From NCBI RefSeq assembly GCF_004137355.1, contig NZ_SDVB01000196.1, forward strand, positions 62,001-126,000: 64,000 bases of DNA, written 5' to 3'. The notes under the pieces were generated by a model that had not been told where the DNA came from, ran no database searches, and saw only the letters and a program-made list of their open reading frames with translations. The position numbers were made by a program, and so were the translations under genes. The first letter of the stretch is position 1, and each line of letters opens with the position of its first letter. Shown one piece after another: positions 45,321-54,247 of the stretch. Origin of the DNA: Ciceribacter ferrooxidans (GTDB taxonomy: Bacteria; Pseudomonadota; Alphaproteobacteria; Rhizobiales; Rhizobiaceae).

Positions 45321-46231
45321 CCGAAACCGTCAGCCTCTCCGCCGTCGGCAAGCGCTACGGCAAGGTAGACGCCGTGCGCGACGTTTCCTTCACCCTCGGC
45401 GCCGGCGAGACGATCGCGCTCGTCGGCCACAACGGCGCCGGCAAGACGACGCTCATCAAGATGATGCTCGGCCTCATCCGGCCGACGACCGGCACGGTGA
45501 ACGTGCTCGGCGAGGACCCGTCGAGCGGCGATTTCGCGGTGCGCCGGCGGCTCGGCTATCTTCCGGAGAGCGTCTCCTTCCACATGGCGCTCACCGGCCG
45601 CGAGACGCTTTCCTTCTATGCGCGGCTGAAGCACGTCGACGAGGCGGAGATCCCCGGTCTCTTCGAGCGGGTGGGGCTCGCGCCGCTCGCCGCCGACCGG
45701 CCGGTCCGGACCTATTCCAAGGGCATGCGCCAGCGCCTCGGGCTCGCGCAGGCGCTGCTCGGAAAACCACGCATCCTGCTCCTCGACGAGCCGACGAGCG
45801 GCCTCGACCCGGCGCTCCGCCGCAGCTTCTACGATCTCATCGCCGAGCTGCGGGACAAGGGCACGACGGTGCTTCTTTCCTCGCACGCACTCACCGAACT
45901 CGAGGGCCGCGCCGACCGCGTCGTCATCGTCAACGACGGTGTGAAGATCGCCGACGGCACACTCGACGACCTGCGCCGCATCGCGCGCCTGCCGACGCGG
46001 ATCAGCCTCAAGGTCGCGGAAGGCACCGAGAAGCCGCAGGGGATCAACGGCGCCACGCCGTGGAGGAACCTCGGAGACGGTGCTTTCGAAACGGACGTCG
46101 CGCCGGAGGAGAAGATCGCGCTGCTCCGGAAGGTGACGGCGACACCGACGGCGCTGAGCACCCTCAGCGTCGCCGAGCCGACGCTCGACGATCTTTACGC
46201 GCATTTCCTGAGAGGGCAGCAGAGACCATGA
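45317..46231 (+). CDS. nosF: NosF, ABC-type ATPase for NosZ maturation
   Basis: This 304-residue ATPase shows Walker A GHNGAGKTT, signature YSKGMRQRLGLAQ, Walker B ILLLDEPTSGLD and the switch histidine LSSHALTE. It energises the NosDFY complex. It overlaps nosD and nosY by four bases each. Confidence 0.95.
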   Translation: MTETVSLSAVGKRYGKVDAVRDVSFTLGAGETIALVGHNGAGKTTLIKMMLGLIRPTTGTVNVLGEDPSSGDFAVRRRLGYLPESVSFHMALTGRETLSFYARLKHVDEAEIPGLFERVGLAPLAADRPVRTYSKGMRQRLGLAQALLGKPRILLLDEPTSGLDPALRRSFYDLIAELRDKGTTVLLSSHALTELEGRADRVVIVNDGVKIADGTLDDLRRIARLPTRISLKVAEGTEKPQGINGATPWRNLGDGAFETDVAPEEKIALLRKVTATPTALSTLSVAEPTLDDLYAHFLRGQQRP

Positions 46232-47055
46232 CCAACCTATTGATCATCGCCCGCAAGGAAATCCAGGAGGGGCTCAGGAACCGCTGGGTGCTCGCGACCA
46301 CGCTGCTGCTTGCGGCGCTTGCCCTGACGCTCACCTTTCTCGGCAGCGCCCCGACCGGTAATGTCGGCGCCGGGCGGCTCGACGTCGTCATCGTCTCGCT
46401 TGCGAGCCTGACGATCTTCCTCGTGCCGCTGATCGCGCTGCTGCTCTCCCACGATGCGATCGTCGGCGAGATGGAGCGCGGCACGATGCTCTTGCTCCTG
46501 AGCTACCCGATCGGGCGGCGCGAGGTGATCTTCGGCAAGTTCCTCGGGCATCTGGCGATCCTCGCCTTCGCGACCGTCTTCGGCTACGGCGCCGCCGCCG
46601 CGGCACTTGCGGCGACCGGCACGGCGATCGATGCCGAAAGCCTGCGCGCCTTCCTCGCGATGATCGCCTCGTCGGTGCTGCTCGGCGCCGTCTTCACGGC
46701 GATCGGCTACGTGGCGAGCGCGGTTTCGGGCGAGCGCAGCACCGCGGGCGGGATTGCCGTTGGCATCTGGCTGTTCTTCGTGCTGATCTACGACATGGCG
46801 CTGCTCGGCGCCCTCGTCGCCGCGCAGGGTAAGACCGTGCCGTCCTGGCTTCTCGATCTTCTGCTGCTCGCAAACCCGACCGACGCCTACCGGCTCCTCA
46901 ATCTCGGCTCGGGCGAAGCGGGCGCACTTTCCGGCCTCGGCGGGGTCGCCGCCCATACCGGGCTTTCGCCGGCGCTGCTTCTCGTAGCACTTGCCGTCTG
47001 GACGCTCGCGCCGCTTGCCGCCGCGACACTGCTTTTCTCGAGGAGAGAACTATGA
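46228..47055 (+). CDS. nosY: NosY, membrane subunit of the NosDFY complex
   Basis: This 275-residue protein has six hydrophobic segments. The opening MTNLLIIARKEIQEGLRNRW and the ERGTMLLLLSYPIGRREVIFGKFLG block are typical of ABC-2 type NosY. It overlaps nosL by four bases. Confidence 0.93.
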   Translation: MTNLLIIARKEIQEGLRNRWVLATTLLLAALALTLTFLGSAPTGNVGAGRLDVVIVSLASLTIFLVPLIALLLSHDAIVGEMERGTMLLLLSYPIGRREVIFGKFLGHLAILAFATVFGYGAAAAALAATGTAIDAESLRAFLAMIASSVLLGAVFTAIGYVASAVSGERSTAGGIAVGIWLFFVLIYDMALLGALVAAQGKTVPSWLLDLLLLANPTDAYRLLNLGSGEAGALSGLGGVAAHTGLSPALLLVALAVWTLAPLAAATLLFSRREL

Positions 47056-47579
47056 GACCGTTTGTTCTGGCATCAAGCCTCCTCGCGCTCCTGCTGCTTA
47101 CCGGATGTAGCGAGGAGCAGAAGGTAGAGGTACCGGCCCCCTACGCGCTGACCGAAGAGGCGATGGGCCGTTACTGCGGCATGAACGTGCTGGAGCATGC
47201 AGGTCCGAAGGGACAGATCATCCTCGAACAGATCCCGGAACCGATCTGGTTCTCGTCGGCCCGCGACGCGCTCGCCTTCACCATGCTGCCGGAGGAGCCG
47301 AAGGACATCGCGGCGATCTACGTTTCCGACATGGCGAAGGCGCCGAACTGGGACGAACCGGGGGCGGAGAACTGGGTCGACGCGCGCAAGGCCTTCTTCG
47401 TCATCGGCAGTTCGGTACGCGGCGGCATGGGCACCGAGGAGACCGTGCCGTTCTCGACCGAGGCGGCGGCCAAGGATTTTGCGGAGAAGAACGGCGGCCG
47501 CGTCGTCCGCTTCGACGAGGTGCCGCAGGATTACGTGCTCGGCAACGGCACGGACGAGAAAGGACAGAACAATGGCTGA
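47052..47579 (+). CDS. nosL: NosL, copper-chaperone lipoprotein
   Basis: This 175-residue lipoprotein has the lipobox LLLTGC (Cys19) and the NosL pattern YCGMNVLEHAGPKGQI with copper-binding Cys and Met. It delivers Cu(I) to apo-NosZ at the outer face. It overlaps nosX by eight bases. Confidence 0.93.
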   Translation: MRPFVLASSLLALLLLTGCSEEQKVEVPAPYALTEEAMGRYCGMNVLEHAGPKGQIILEQIPEPIWFSSARDALAFTMLPEEPKDIAAIYVSDMAKAPNWDEPGAENWVDARKAFFVIGSSVRGGMGTEETVPFSTEAAAKDFAEKNGGRVVRFDEVPQDYVLGNGTDEKGQNNG

Positions 47580-48576
47580 CGCTTTCAACCGCCGCCGGGC
47601 ACTGACCATCATGGCCGCCGTCGCCGGGCTTCCCCTCATTCCCTTCGCCGGCCGTGCGCATGCGGCAATCGCGCCCGTGACCTGGCAGGGGCAGGCGCTC
47701 GGCGCGCCCGCGACGCTGGTCCTCAATCACCACGACCAGGCGGAGGCGGAGGCACTCGTCGCCCGCGTCGTCGCCGAGGTTCGTCGGCTGGAGGACATCT
47801 TCAGCCTCTATCGCGCCGATTCGGTTCTTTCCGAGCTCAACCGCACGGGTGCGCTTGCCGCACCGCCCGCCGACCTCGTGGATCTGCTCGGCCATTGCCG
47901 GACCGCCTGGGAGACGACCGGCGGCGCCTTCGACCCGACCGTGCAGCCGCTCTGGATGCTCTATGCCCGCCACTTCCAGGCCCTCGGAGCCGATCCGTCC
48001 GGGCCGGAAGGCAGGACGCTGACGCAGGCGCTCTCGATGGTCGCCTTCGATAGTGTACGCTTCAACGGCGACCGCATCGCCTTCGCAAAGGCCGGCATGG
48101 CGCTCACCCTGAACGGCATCGCCCAGGGCTACATCACCGACAAGGTAGTGGCGCTGCTGCGCGATGCCGGCGTGACCAGCAGCCTCGTCGAGATGGGCGA
48201 GAGCCGCGCAATCGGTGCGAAGGCCGACGGCAGCCCGTGGCGGATCGGGCTTGCCGAAACCGAGACGGGGGAACGGGTGGACACCATCCTGCCGGTCATC
48301 GACAAGGCGGTCGCGACCTCCAGCGCCTCCGGCTTCCACTTCGATCCGTCCGGACGCTTCGGCCATATTCTCGATCCGCGGCAGGGCGCGGTGCCGCCGC
48401 TCTATCGCCGCATGAGCGTGGTGGCGCCGTCGGCGACGGCCGCCGACGCCTTTTCGACGGCCTTCAGCCTGATGAAGGAGGAGGATATCCGGGCGGTGGC
48501 CGCGGCCACGCCCGGGATGACCGTCGATCTTTCGACGGCGGACGGACAGCACGTCCGCTTCGGCCGCACGCTCTGA
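47572..48576 (+). CDS. nosX: NosX, FAD:protein FMN transferase (ApbE family)
   Basis: This 334-residue periplasmic enzyme attaches FMN to NosR. A Tat-like signal (MADAFNRRRALTIMAAVAGLP) precedes the ApbE domain: EDIFSLYRADSVLSELN, GGAFDPTVQPLW, ALTLNGIAQGYITDKV, VEMGESRAIG and FGHILDPRQG. It is the last gene of nosRZDFYLX. The reverse-strand neighbour ends 16 bases later. Confidence 0.93.
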   Translation: MADAFNRRRALTIMAAVAGLPLIPFAGRAHAAIAPVTWQGQALGAPATLVLNHHDQAEAEALVARVVAEVRRLEDIFSLYRADSVLSELNRTGALAAPPADLVDLLGHCRTAWETTGGAFDPTVQPLWMLYARHFQALGADPSGPEGRTLTQALSMVAFDSVRFNGDRIAFAKAGMALTLNGIAQGYITDKVVALLRDAGVTSSLVEMGESRAIGAKADGSPWRIGLAETETGERVDTILPVIDKAVATSSASGFHFDPSGRFGHILDPRQGAVPPLYRRMSVVAPSATAADAFSTAFSLMKEEDIRAVAAATPGMTVDLSTADGQHVRFGRTL

Positions 48577-48592
48577 CGCGGCGGCCGGGGTG

Positions 48593-48883
48593 TCACGCCT
48601 GCTCTCCGGCCTCCGGACGCCGCAGGAGCTCGCCGCGGACGAAGGAAACGCCCTCGCGGATCACGCGGTCCTCGCCGTCGAGGATCGCCCGCCAGACGCG
48701 ATTTCCGAGCCGAAGGCTCAAGCGGCGGGTGCCGGCATCCTCGCCCTCGCCGATCTCGACCGTGCTCTTGACGAGCCCGTGATGCATGCGCTTTCGGAAA
48801 TCCTCTTCCGCAAGGCCGAAACGGCCGGCGATCTCGGCGGAATCGACGAGGAAATCGCCCTTCGCATCGCGTTCGATCTTCAT
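48593..48883 (-). CDS. Conserved small protein resembling DUF6522
   Basis: This 96-residue protein starts MKIERDAKGDFLVDSAEIAGRFGLAEEDFRKRM and continues EIGEGEDAGTRRLSLRLGNRVWRAIL. It resembles the DUF6522 family as I recall it, which I cannot confirm here. It has no signal peptide or cysteine motif. It lies 15 bases after the HPP gene in the same direction, so they are probably co-transcribed, and it converges on nosX. Confidence 0.65.
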   Translation of the reverse strand: MKIERDAKGDFLVDSAEIAGRFGLAEEDFRKRMHHGLVKSTVEIGEGEDAGTRRLSLRLGNRVWRAILDGEDRVIREGVSFVRGELLRRPEAGEQA

Positions 48884-48898
48884 GGCATGGCTCCCGCT

Positions 48899-50056
48899 CT
48901 ACTGCGCCGCGACCAGCACCGGCGGCGCACCGGCGAGGCTCGCATGCCCGCGCGTGCCGGGCAAGGACCGGGCGATCGCAGCGAGCAGATCGGTCTGCGA
49001 AATCAGCCCCAGAATGTGCCGGTCGCCGTCGATGATGACGACGGCGTGGGCGCGGCCGTCGGTCAGGAGCGGCATGAGGCCGAGCGCCGGATCATCGACG
49101 GCGGCGGTCGCCGCGGCGGAGATGACGCCGGCGATCTCCTCGCCGGCATGGGCGAGTTCCCTGAGGCCGACCGTGCCGAGCAGGCGGTCGTCCTCCCCGG
49201 TCACTGGCAGGGTGCGGATATTGTGGTGCAGGAGCAGTTGGCGGGCTTCACCGGGCGAGGCCCGTTCGCCGACGGTCACCACATCGCGGGACATGATGTC
49301 GCCGCACGAAAGCGGGCCGTGTGCCCGGATCGTCGCCTCGACCTCGACCTGCTTCAGCAGCCGCTCGAGATCGCCGCGGTCGATATCGAAGGTCTCGTCG
49401 AGCGCGGCGAGCGCCGCATCGATGTCCTCCTCGCGGAAACCGACGCGGACGGGCGGCGGCAGGTCGCGGGTCTCGTGCGTATTCACCGGACGGGGTGCCG
49501 CGACATGCGGATAGGCGCGGCCCGTCGCGCGGTGGAAGAGGAAGGCGAGGCCGACCAGCAGGCAGGAATTCAACCCGACCGGGACGAAGGGATAGAGATA
49601 GCCCCATTTTGCGAGTGCGGCATTGCCGAGCACCGCCGTCATGGCGACGGCGCCGCCGGGCGGATGGAGCGAGCGGGTGAGCGACATGGCGGCGATCGCC
49701 AGCGCCGCGGCAATCCCGGTCGCAAGAACGGGCTCCGGCACCATTTGCGCGACGGTGAGCCCGACCATGGCCGAAATGACGTTGCCGCCGATCACCGACC
49801 AGGGCTGTCCGAGCGGGCTTGAGGGAACGACGAAGAGAATGACCGCGGACGCGCCGATCGGCGCGACGATCAGCGGCAGATGCGGATCGGGTCCGAGCAG
49901 CGCCCCACAGAGGAAGCCGGTGAGTGTGGTCGCAAGCAGCGCGCCGACGCAGGCGAGCAGGCGCTCGCGCAGCGTCGCGCCGGCAAGGATGGGATGAAAG
50001 AAGGGGAAGCGGGTTTCAGGCGGGAAGCGTCGGCGTCGAACGGGTCCGTCAGTCAT
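48899..50056 (-). CDS. HPP-family membrane protein with CBS pair, putative nitrite transporter
   Basis: This 385-residue protein has an HPP domain with four to five membrane segments (about 30-185) and the signature SLHPPGGAVA. A cytoplasmic CBS pair follows (about 245-370: CGDIMSRDVVTVGERA ... GLISQTDLL). HPP proteins of chloroplasts and cyanobacteria move nitrite. Its place beside a nirK/nos island makes nitrite transport, gated through the CBS domains, a reasonable inference. Confidence 0.75.
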   Translation of the reverse strand: MTDGPVRRRRFPPETRFPFFHPILAGATLRERLLACVGALLATTLTGFLCGALLGPDPHLPLIVAPIGASAVILFVVPSSPLGQPWSVIGGNVISAMVGLTVAQMVPEPVLATGIAAALAIAAMSLTRSLHPPGGAVAMTAVLGNAALAKWGYLYPFVPVGLNSCLLVGLAFLFHRATGRAYPHVAAPRPVNTHETRDLPPPVRVGFREEDIDAALAALDETFDIDRGDLERLLKQVEVEATIRAHGPLSCGDIMSRDVVTVGERASPGEARQLLLHHNIRTLPVTGEDDRLLGTVGLRELAHAGEEIAGVISAAATAAVDDPALGLMPLLTDGRAHAVVIIDGDRHILGLISQTDLLAAIARSLPGTRGHASLAGAPPVLVAAQ

Positions 50057-50213
50057 TTTCTCGGCTATTTGCTCGCTCTTTGGACAGGCCCTGCTTTAGA
50101 AAGAAGCAGATTGCCCGTTTTATTGGCGATGCCGGAATGCTACTCAAGGAAGATTATTGCCGCTTCGCCGGCTTGCGGGGAAAGTTCGTTCCACGCCGGC
50201 AGAGGGAGGATTG

Positions 50214-50885
50214 ATGTCCGGTCGCGACGACGACGACGAAAGCCGCGAATATGCTTCGCCGGCCTGTTTCATGCACGAGATCGACCCGGCCTATATGGGG
50301 CTCGCGCCGGCGGAGCCACATGACGTCATGCGCTGGCGCGCGGCGGAGCGGGAGCGGCTGATCGCCCAGCGCATGGCGCTTTCGCCGGATGCGCGGGCGA
50401 GCTATTCGAGACTGATCGCCGAGCGGCTCGACACGCTCGTTCCCGAGGTCGCCGGCAGGGCGATCAGCCTCTACTGGCCGTTTCGGGGAGAACCCGATCT
50501 CAGGCCCTGGATGGCGACGGTGACGGCACGAGGGGGGAAGGCCCTGCTCCCGGTCGTCGCCGGCAAGGGACAGCCGCTCACCTTCCGCGCCTGGGCGGAG
50601 GGCGAGAAACTCGAACGCGGGGTGTGGAACATCCCGTACCCCGCGGAGGGACCGGAGGTTACGCCGGATGTGGTGATCGCGCCGCTGGTCGGTTTCGACC
50701 GCGACTTCTATCGCCTCGGCTATGGCGGCGGCTATTACGACCGCACGCTGGCGGGGCTTGCCGGTCAGCCGATGGCGATCGGCGTCGGTTATGGATTACA
50801 GGAAATCGCGACCATCCATCCGCAGCCGCATGACGTGCCCATGCAGGCGATCGTCACGGAGTGGTGCCTTCGCCGCCGGTCGTGA
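50214..50885 (+). CDS. 5-formyltetrahydrofolate cyclo-ligase
   Basis: This 223-residue enzyme converts 5-formyl-THF to 5,10-methenyl-THF with ATP. The signature GFDRDFYRLGYGGGYYDRTLAGL is intact, as is SLYWPFRGEPDLRPW. An N-terminal extension of about 45 residues before the core is known in rhizobial members. The ATG at 50214 follows AGGGAGGA. Confidence 0.88.
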   Translation: MSGRDDDDESREYASPACFMHEIDPAYMGLAPAEPHDVMRWRAAERERLIAQRMALSPDARASYSRLIAERLDTLVPEVAGRAISLYWPFRGEPDLRPWMATVTARGGKALLPVVAGKGQPLTFRAWAEGEKLERGVWNIPYPAEGPEVTPDVVIAPLVGFDRDFYRLGYGGGYYDRTLAGLAGQPMAIGVGYGLQEIATIHPQPHDVPMQAIVTEWCLRRRS

Positions 50886-50897
50886 GGGGACACCGCC

Positions 50898-51164
50898 TCA
50901 GGCGTGAGGGGTCTTTTCCGCGGCTGCGGCGGCAATCGCCGCAGCGCTGCGATAGTAATGTTCGGCGTGCTGGTAGTAGTTTTCCGCTTCGATGCGGTCG
51001 CCCGAGCGTGCCGTCTCCTGCGCCAGCGCAAGATAGTGTTCGTAGCGGTCCATTGCGGCCTTGGGCGAGTTGGCCGGGCCGCGCGCGCCGCCGCGTGAGC
51101 CGCCGCGGGCGCGGTTGTTTGACGGGCTCTTCTGGCGAGGGCCGCGGGTCTGTCGTTTGCTCAT
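50898..51164 (-). CDS. DUF4167-like short protein
   Basis: This 88-residue protein has a basic Gly/Arg-rich N-terminus (QTRGPRQKSPSNNRARGGSRGG) and the DUF4167 core AMDRYEHYLALAQETARSGDRIEAENYYQHAEHYYR. It is shorter than the usual family members. The basic region suggests RNA binding. Function is unknown. Confidence 0.75.
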   Translation of the reverse strand: MSKRQTRGPRQKSPSNNRARGGSRGGARGPANSPKAAMDRYEHYLALAQETARSGDRIEAENYYQHAEHYYRSAAAIAAAAAEKTPHA

Positions 51165-51245
51165 TCTTCGTATTCAGGCCGGTCTTGCCGGCCTCTCCTT
51201 GGTGGAAGGTTTGTTATGAATGGATCGGTGGGAAGCGCCGCGACG

Positions 51246-51422
51246 TCAGTCGATCTGCTCGGCGACGAGCGCGCGCATTTCCTCGCGGCTGAAGCGCACG
51301 ACCGCCGGTCTCCAGGCTGCGGGGCCGGCGATGCGCCCGGCGGGGGCTGCCGCAACCGGCAGACGCCGCGGCGGCGAGAGGGTCTTCAGGTTCTTGTTCG
51401 TCTGTTTTTGTGTCTTTTGCAT
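51246..51422 (-). CDS. Small hypothetical basic protein
   Basis: The 58-residue frame starts MQKTQKQTNKNLKTLSPPRRLPV and ends VVRFSREEMRALVAEQID. AGGAAAA lies six bases before the ATG at 51422. The charged, helical tail looks like coding sequence. I do not recognise a family. The flanking 51423-51670 shows nothing else. Confidence 0.45.
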   Translation of the reverse strand: MQKTQKQTNKNLKTLSPPRRLPVAAAPAGRIAGPAAWRPAVVRFSREEMRALVAEQID

Positions 51423-51670
51423 AGTTTTCCTGGGCGACGGTCTCCAAATCGGACCGGCCGCGATCATGTCTTGGGAAGAATTCAGGCTGCAGGGGAAAGC
51501 TCAAGGCTCGTATTGAGAGCCGATGTCCGATGCGTGCATTCAAGAGGCGCTCTCCCTGGAGCGCCAGCCGCATCAAGCCCGATACCGAAGCTATAGATGA
51601 CCATGCATTGTGTCGGTTTCAAGATGCAGCCGGACGCAACGATGCGACGAGGCGTCCGGCCGCGTGCTGA

Positions 51671-52702
51671 TCAGCCGCCGGCGCCTGCCCCGAAGGCTGA
51701 AAGGAAGGCGTTGAGATTGTCGGAAAGCGCGTCGCAGAGATAGCCGCCTTCCTGGACGATGACGGTCGGTAGCTTAAGGCCCGCGATCGCCTCGCCGATC
51801 CGCGAAAAACCGGGCGTCGTCACCGAGAGCCCGCCGAAGGGATCGCCCTCGAAGGCATCGAGCCCGAGCGCCACGACGAGGGCATCGGGAGAAAAGGCGC
51901 GGATGCGGCGGAAGGCGGCGCCGAGGGCGAGCAGGAACTCCTCGTCGCCCGACTGGCGCGGCAGCGGCAGATTGAGGTTGTAGCCGAGGCCGGCCCCCTC
52001 TCCGCGCTCGTCGGCATGGCCCCAGAAGAAGGGGTAGAAGCGCACCGGATCGGCATGGAGCGAGATCGTCAGCACGTCGGAGCGGGCATAGAAGATGCCC
52101 TGCGTGCCGTTGCCGTGATGAAGGTCGACGTCGAGGATCGCGACGCGCGCCGCCGTCCGGCGCAAATGCTGCGCGGCGACCGCGGAATTGTTGACGAAGC
52201 AGAAGCCGCCGGCGACATCGGCGAAGGCGTGGTGACCCGGAGGGCGGCAGAGTGCGTAAGCCGCCGGTGCGCCGGCGAGCACGGCGTCCGCCGCCTCCAC
52301 CGCGCTCCAGGCGCTCCAGCACGCGCTCTGCCAGGTTTCCGCGGAGATCGGGCAGGCCGTGTCGGCCATGTGGTAGCCGGCCTGACCGACGGCGGATGCG
52401 GGATAGCGCCCGGTGCGGGCAAGCGGATGGATGTTCGGGATCACCTCTTCCGAGGCGCCGGCGATACGCTGCCAGCGCTCGAAGATATGCTCCAGGAATT
52501 CGAGATATTCCGGCGTGTGGACGGCCGCGATCGGGGCGAGCCCGTGGGCGCGCGGCCGGACGATCTCGCAACCGGCGGCCTTCGCGCCGAGAAGCAGGCG
52601 CTCGACGCGTTCCGGCTGTTCCGGATTGGGGTGCGGCGCGCCGCTCGACAGGAACATCTTGGGGTCGTGCCGCTTCTGCTCGTCGGCGTAGAAGGCTTTC
52701 AT
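51671..52702 (-). CDS. Acetylpolyamine amidohydrolase / HDAC-family protein
   Basis: This 343-residue zinc hydrolase has the histone-deacetylase fold: RPPGHHAF (H157, H158), DVDLHHGNGTQGIFY (zinc ligands D193 and H195), LGLDAFEGDP (D282) and QEGGYLCD with the catalytic Tyr. The N-terminal MKAFYADEQKRHDPKMFLSSGAPHPNPEQPERVERL is that of bacterial acetylpolyamine amidohydrolases. It removes acetyl groups from polyamines or related amines. It overlaps the GNAT gene by four bases. Confidence 0.85.
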   Translation of the reverse strand: MKAFYADEQKRHDPKMFLSSGAPHPNPEQPERVERLLLGAKAAGCEIVRPRAHGLAPIAAVHTPEYLEFLEHIFERWQRIAGASEEVIPNIHPLARTGRYPASAVGQAGYHMADTACPISAETWQSACWSAWSAVEAADAVLAGAPAAYALCRPPGHHAFADVAGGFCFVNNSAVAAQHLRRTAARVAILDVDLHHGNGTQGIFYARSDVLTISLHADPVRFYPFFWGHADERGEGAGLGYNLNLPLPRQSGDEEFLLALGAAFRRIRAFSPDALVVALGLDAFEGDPFGGLSVTTPGFSRIGEAIAGLKLPTVIVQEGGYLCDALSDNLNAFLSAFGAGAGG

Positions 52703-53229
52703 TGCATGTCCTCGTGTCGGGTTTCATCGGGACCGGCGAGGGCCAGGAAGGCCTCGCCATAGGCGCCGTGCTCGCGGTCGGTCTGGAGCCAGGCGAGGCC
52801 CACGCGCTCGTAGAAGCCGTGGGCGGAGACGTTTTCGGTGTCGACGGCAAGGCGCAGATAGACGCCGCCGCGTTTGCGCGACCAGGAGGCGACCGCCCGC
52901 AGGAGACTTTCGCCGATACGCCGGCCGCGGAAACGCTCGTCGACGAAAAGGTCCTGCACGTAGACGCCCGGCCGGCCGAGCCAGGTCGAGAAGATCGGGA
53001 AGAACAGGCAGAGACCGGCAAACTCACCGTCCACCTCGGCGATGAGGCCGGAAAACGCCGCCTCCGGGCCGAAGCCGTAGCGGCGGAAATCCTCGGCCGT
53101 GCTCCTGATCTTCGCCTGCTGGCCGAGATGGCCGGCAAGATCGAGGATCGCCGCGTGCATCGCCTCGGCATCCTGCGGCTCCGCCGGGCGGATGCGCAGT
53201 GCCGCAGCCTCGTTTCCCTCGTCGCTCAT
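52699..53229 (-). CDS. GNAT-family N-acetyltransferase
   Basis: This 176-residue protein has the GNAT acetyl-CoA site DLFVDERFRGRRIGESLLRAVA and YERVGLAWL near the end. Together with the deacylase it suggests an acetylated amine intermediate (such as an acetylated polyamine), but the substrate is not shown. The ATG at 53229 is the first with homology; the frame stays open upstream. Confidence 0.85.
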   Translation of the reverse strand: MSDEGNEAAALRIRPAEPQDAEAMHAAILDLAGHLGQQAKIRSTAEDFRRYGFGPEAAFSGLIAEVDGEFAGLCLFFPIFSTWLGRPGVYVQDLFVDERFRGRRIGESLLRAVASWSRKRGGVYLRLAVDTENVSAHGFYERVGLAWLQTDREHGAYGEAFLALAGPDETRHEDMQ

Positions 53230-53285
53230 GACCTGCCCGTCCTCTTCATGGTCCCCTTCGCCGGCGCGATGATAGCCGCCATCCG

Positions 53286-54236
53286 TCAAAAGGCCACCGC
53301 ATCGGCGCCCTTCAGGCCGAGATGAGCGCGCGCCTCGGCGGGGGTGGCAACCTCGAGCGACAGGGCGTCGAGGACGGTGCGGATGCGCGCGACCTGCTCC
53401 GCATTGCTGCGGGCGAGACGGCCGCGGCCGCTGTAGAGGCTGTCCTCCAGCCCGACGCGAACATGGCCGCCCATGGCGGCGGCCATGGTGATCATCGGCA
53501 TCTGGTGGCGGCCGGCGGCGAGCACCGAGAAGCTGTAGTCCGCACCGAAGAGCTTGTCGGCGATGCGCTTCATGTGGGTGAGATTTTCCGGATCGGCGCC
53601 GATGCCGCCGAGCACGCCGAAGACGAACTGGATGAAGAGCCGGCCCGAGATGAGGCCGCGGTCGCGCAGATGGGCGAGCGAGTAGAGATGCCCGACATCG
53701 TAGCACTCGAACTCGAAGCGGGTGCCGCATCCCCGACCGAGGCGATCGAGGATGAATTCCATGTCCTCGAAGGTGTTCTTGAAGATCGTGCCGCGGGTCG
53801 CCTCCAGAAGCTGCGGCTCCCAGGCGTGCTTCCATTCGGCAGGTTTGTCGAGCACCGGAAAGAGCGCGAAGTTCATCGAGCCCATGTTGAAGGAAGCCAT
53901 TTCGGGCTGCGCATCGAGCGCCGGGGCGAGACGCGCTTCGAGCGCCATCAGCGAGGAGCCGCCGGTCGAGATGTTGACCACCGCGTCCGTCGCCTCACGG
54001 ATCTGCGGCAGGAACTGCCGGAAGACCGCCGGATCGGCGCTCGGGCGTCCGTCCTTCGGGTCGCGGGCGTGCAGGTGCAGGATCGCGGCACCGGCCTCGG
54101 CGGCGGCGATCGCCTCGGCGGCGATCTCGTCCGGCGTCACCGGCAGGTAGGGCGACATGGCCGGCGTGTGCACCGAGCCGGTGACGGCGCAGGTGATGAT
54201 CACCTTGTTGCGCATGGGATCGGTCTTCGTGGTCAT
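53286..54236 (-). CDS. Beta-keto acid cleavage enzyme (BKACE, DUF849)
   Basis: This 316-residue TIM-barrel enzyme condenses a beta-keto acid with acetyl-CoA to form acetoacetate and a CoA ester. Zinc ligands H54 and H56 are in LHLHARDP, and FQFVFGVLGGIGADPENL and GGHVRVGLEDSLY carry the substrate and metal residues. The Arg/Glu pattern fits the family, but the specificity cannot be read here. Confidence 0.87.
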   Translation of the reverse strand: MTTKTDPMRNKVIITCAVTGSVHTPAMSPYLPVTPDEIAAEAIAAAEAGAAILHLHARDPKDGRPSADPAVFRQFLPQIREATDAVVNISTGGSSLMALEARLAPALDAQPEMASFNMGSMNFALFPVLDKPAEWKHAWEPQLLEATRGTIFKNTFEDMEFILDRLGRGCGTRFEFECYDVGHLYSLAHLRDRGLISGRLFIQFVFGVLGGIGADPENLTHMKRIADKLFGADYSFSVLAAGRHQMPMITMAAAMGGHVRVGLEDSLYSGRGRLARSNAEQVARIRTVLDALSLEVATPAEARAHLGLKGADAVAF

Positions 54237-54247
54237 CGGCCTCTCCT

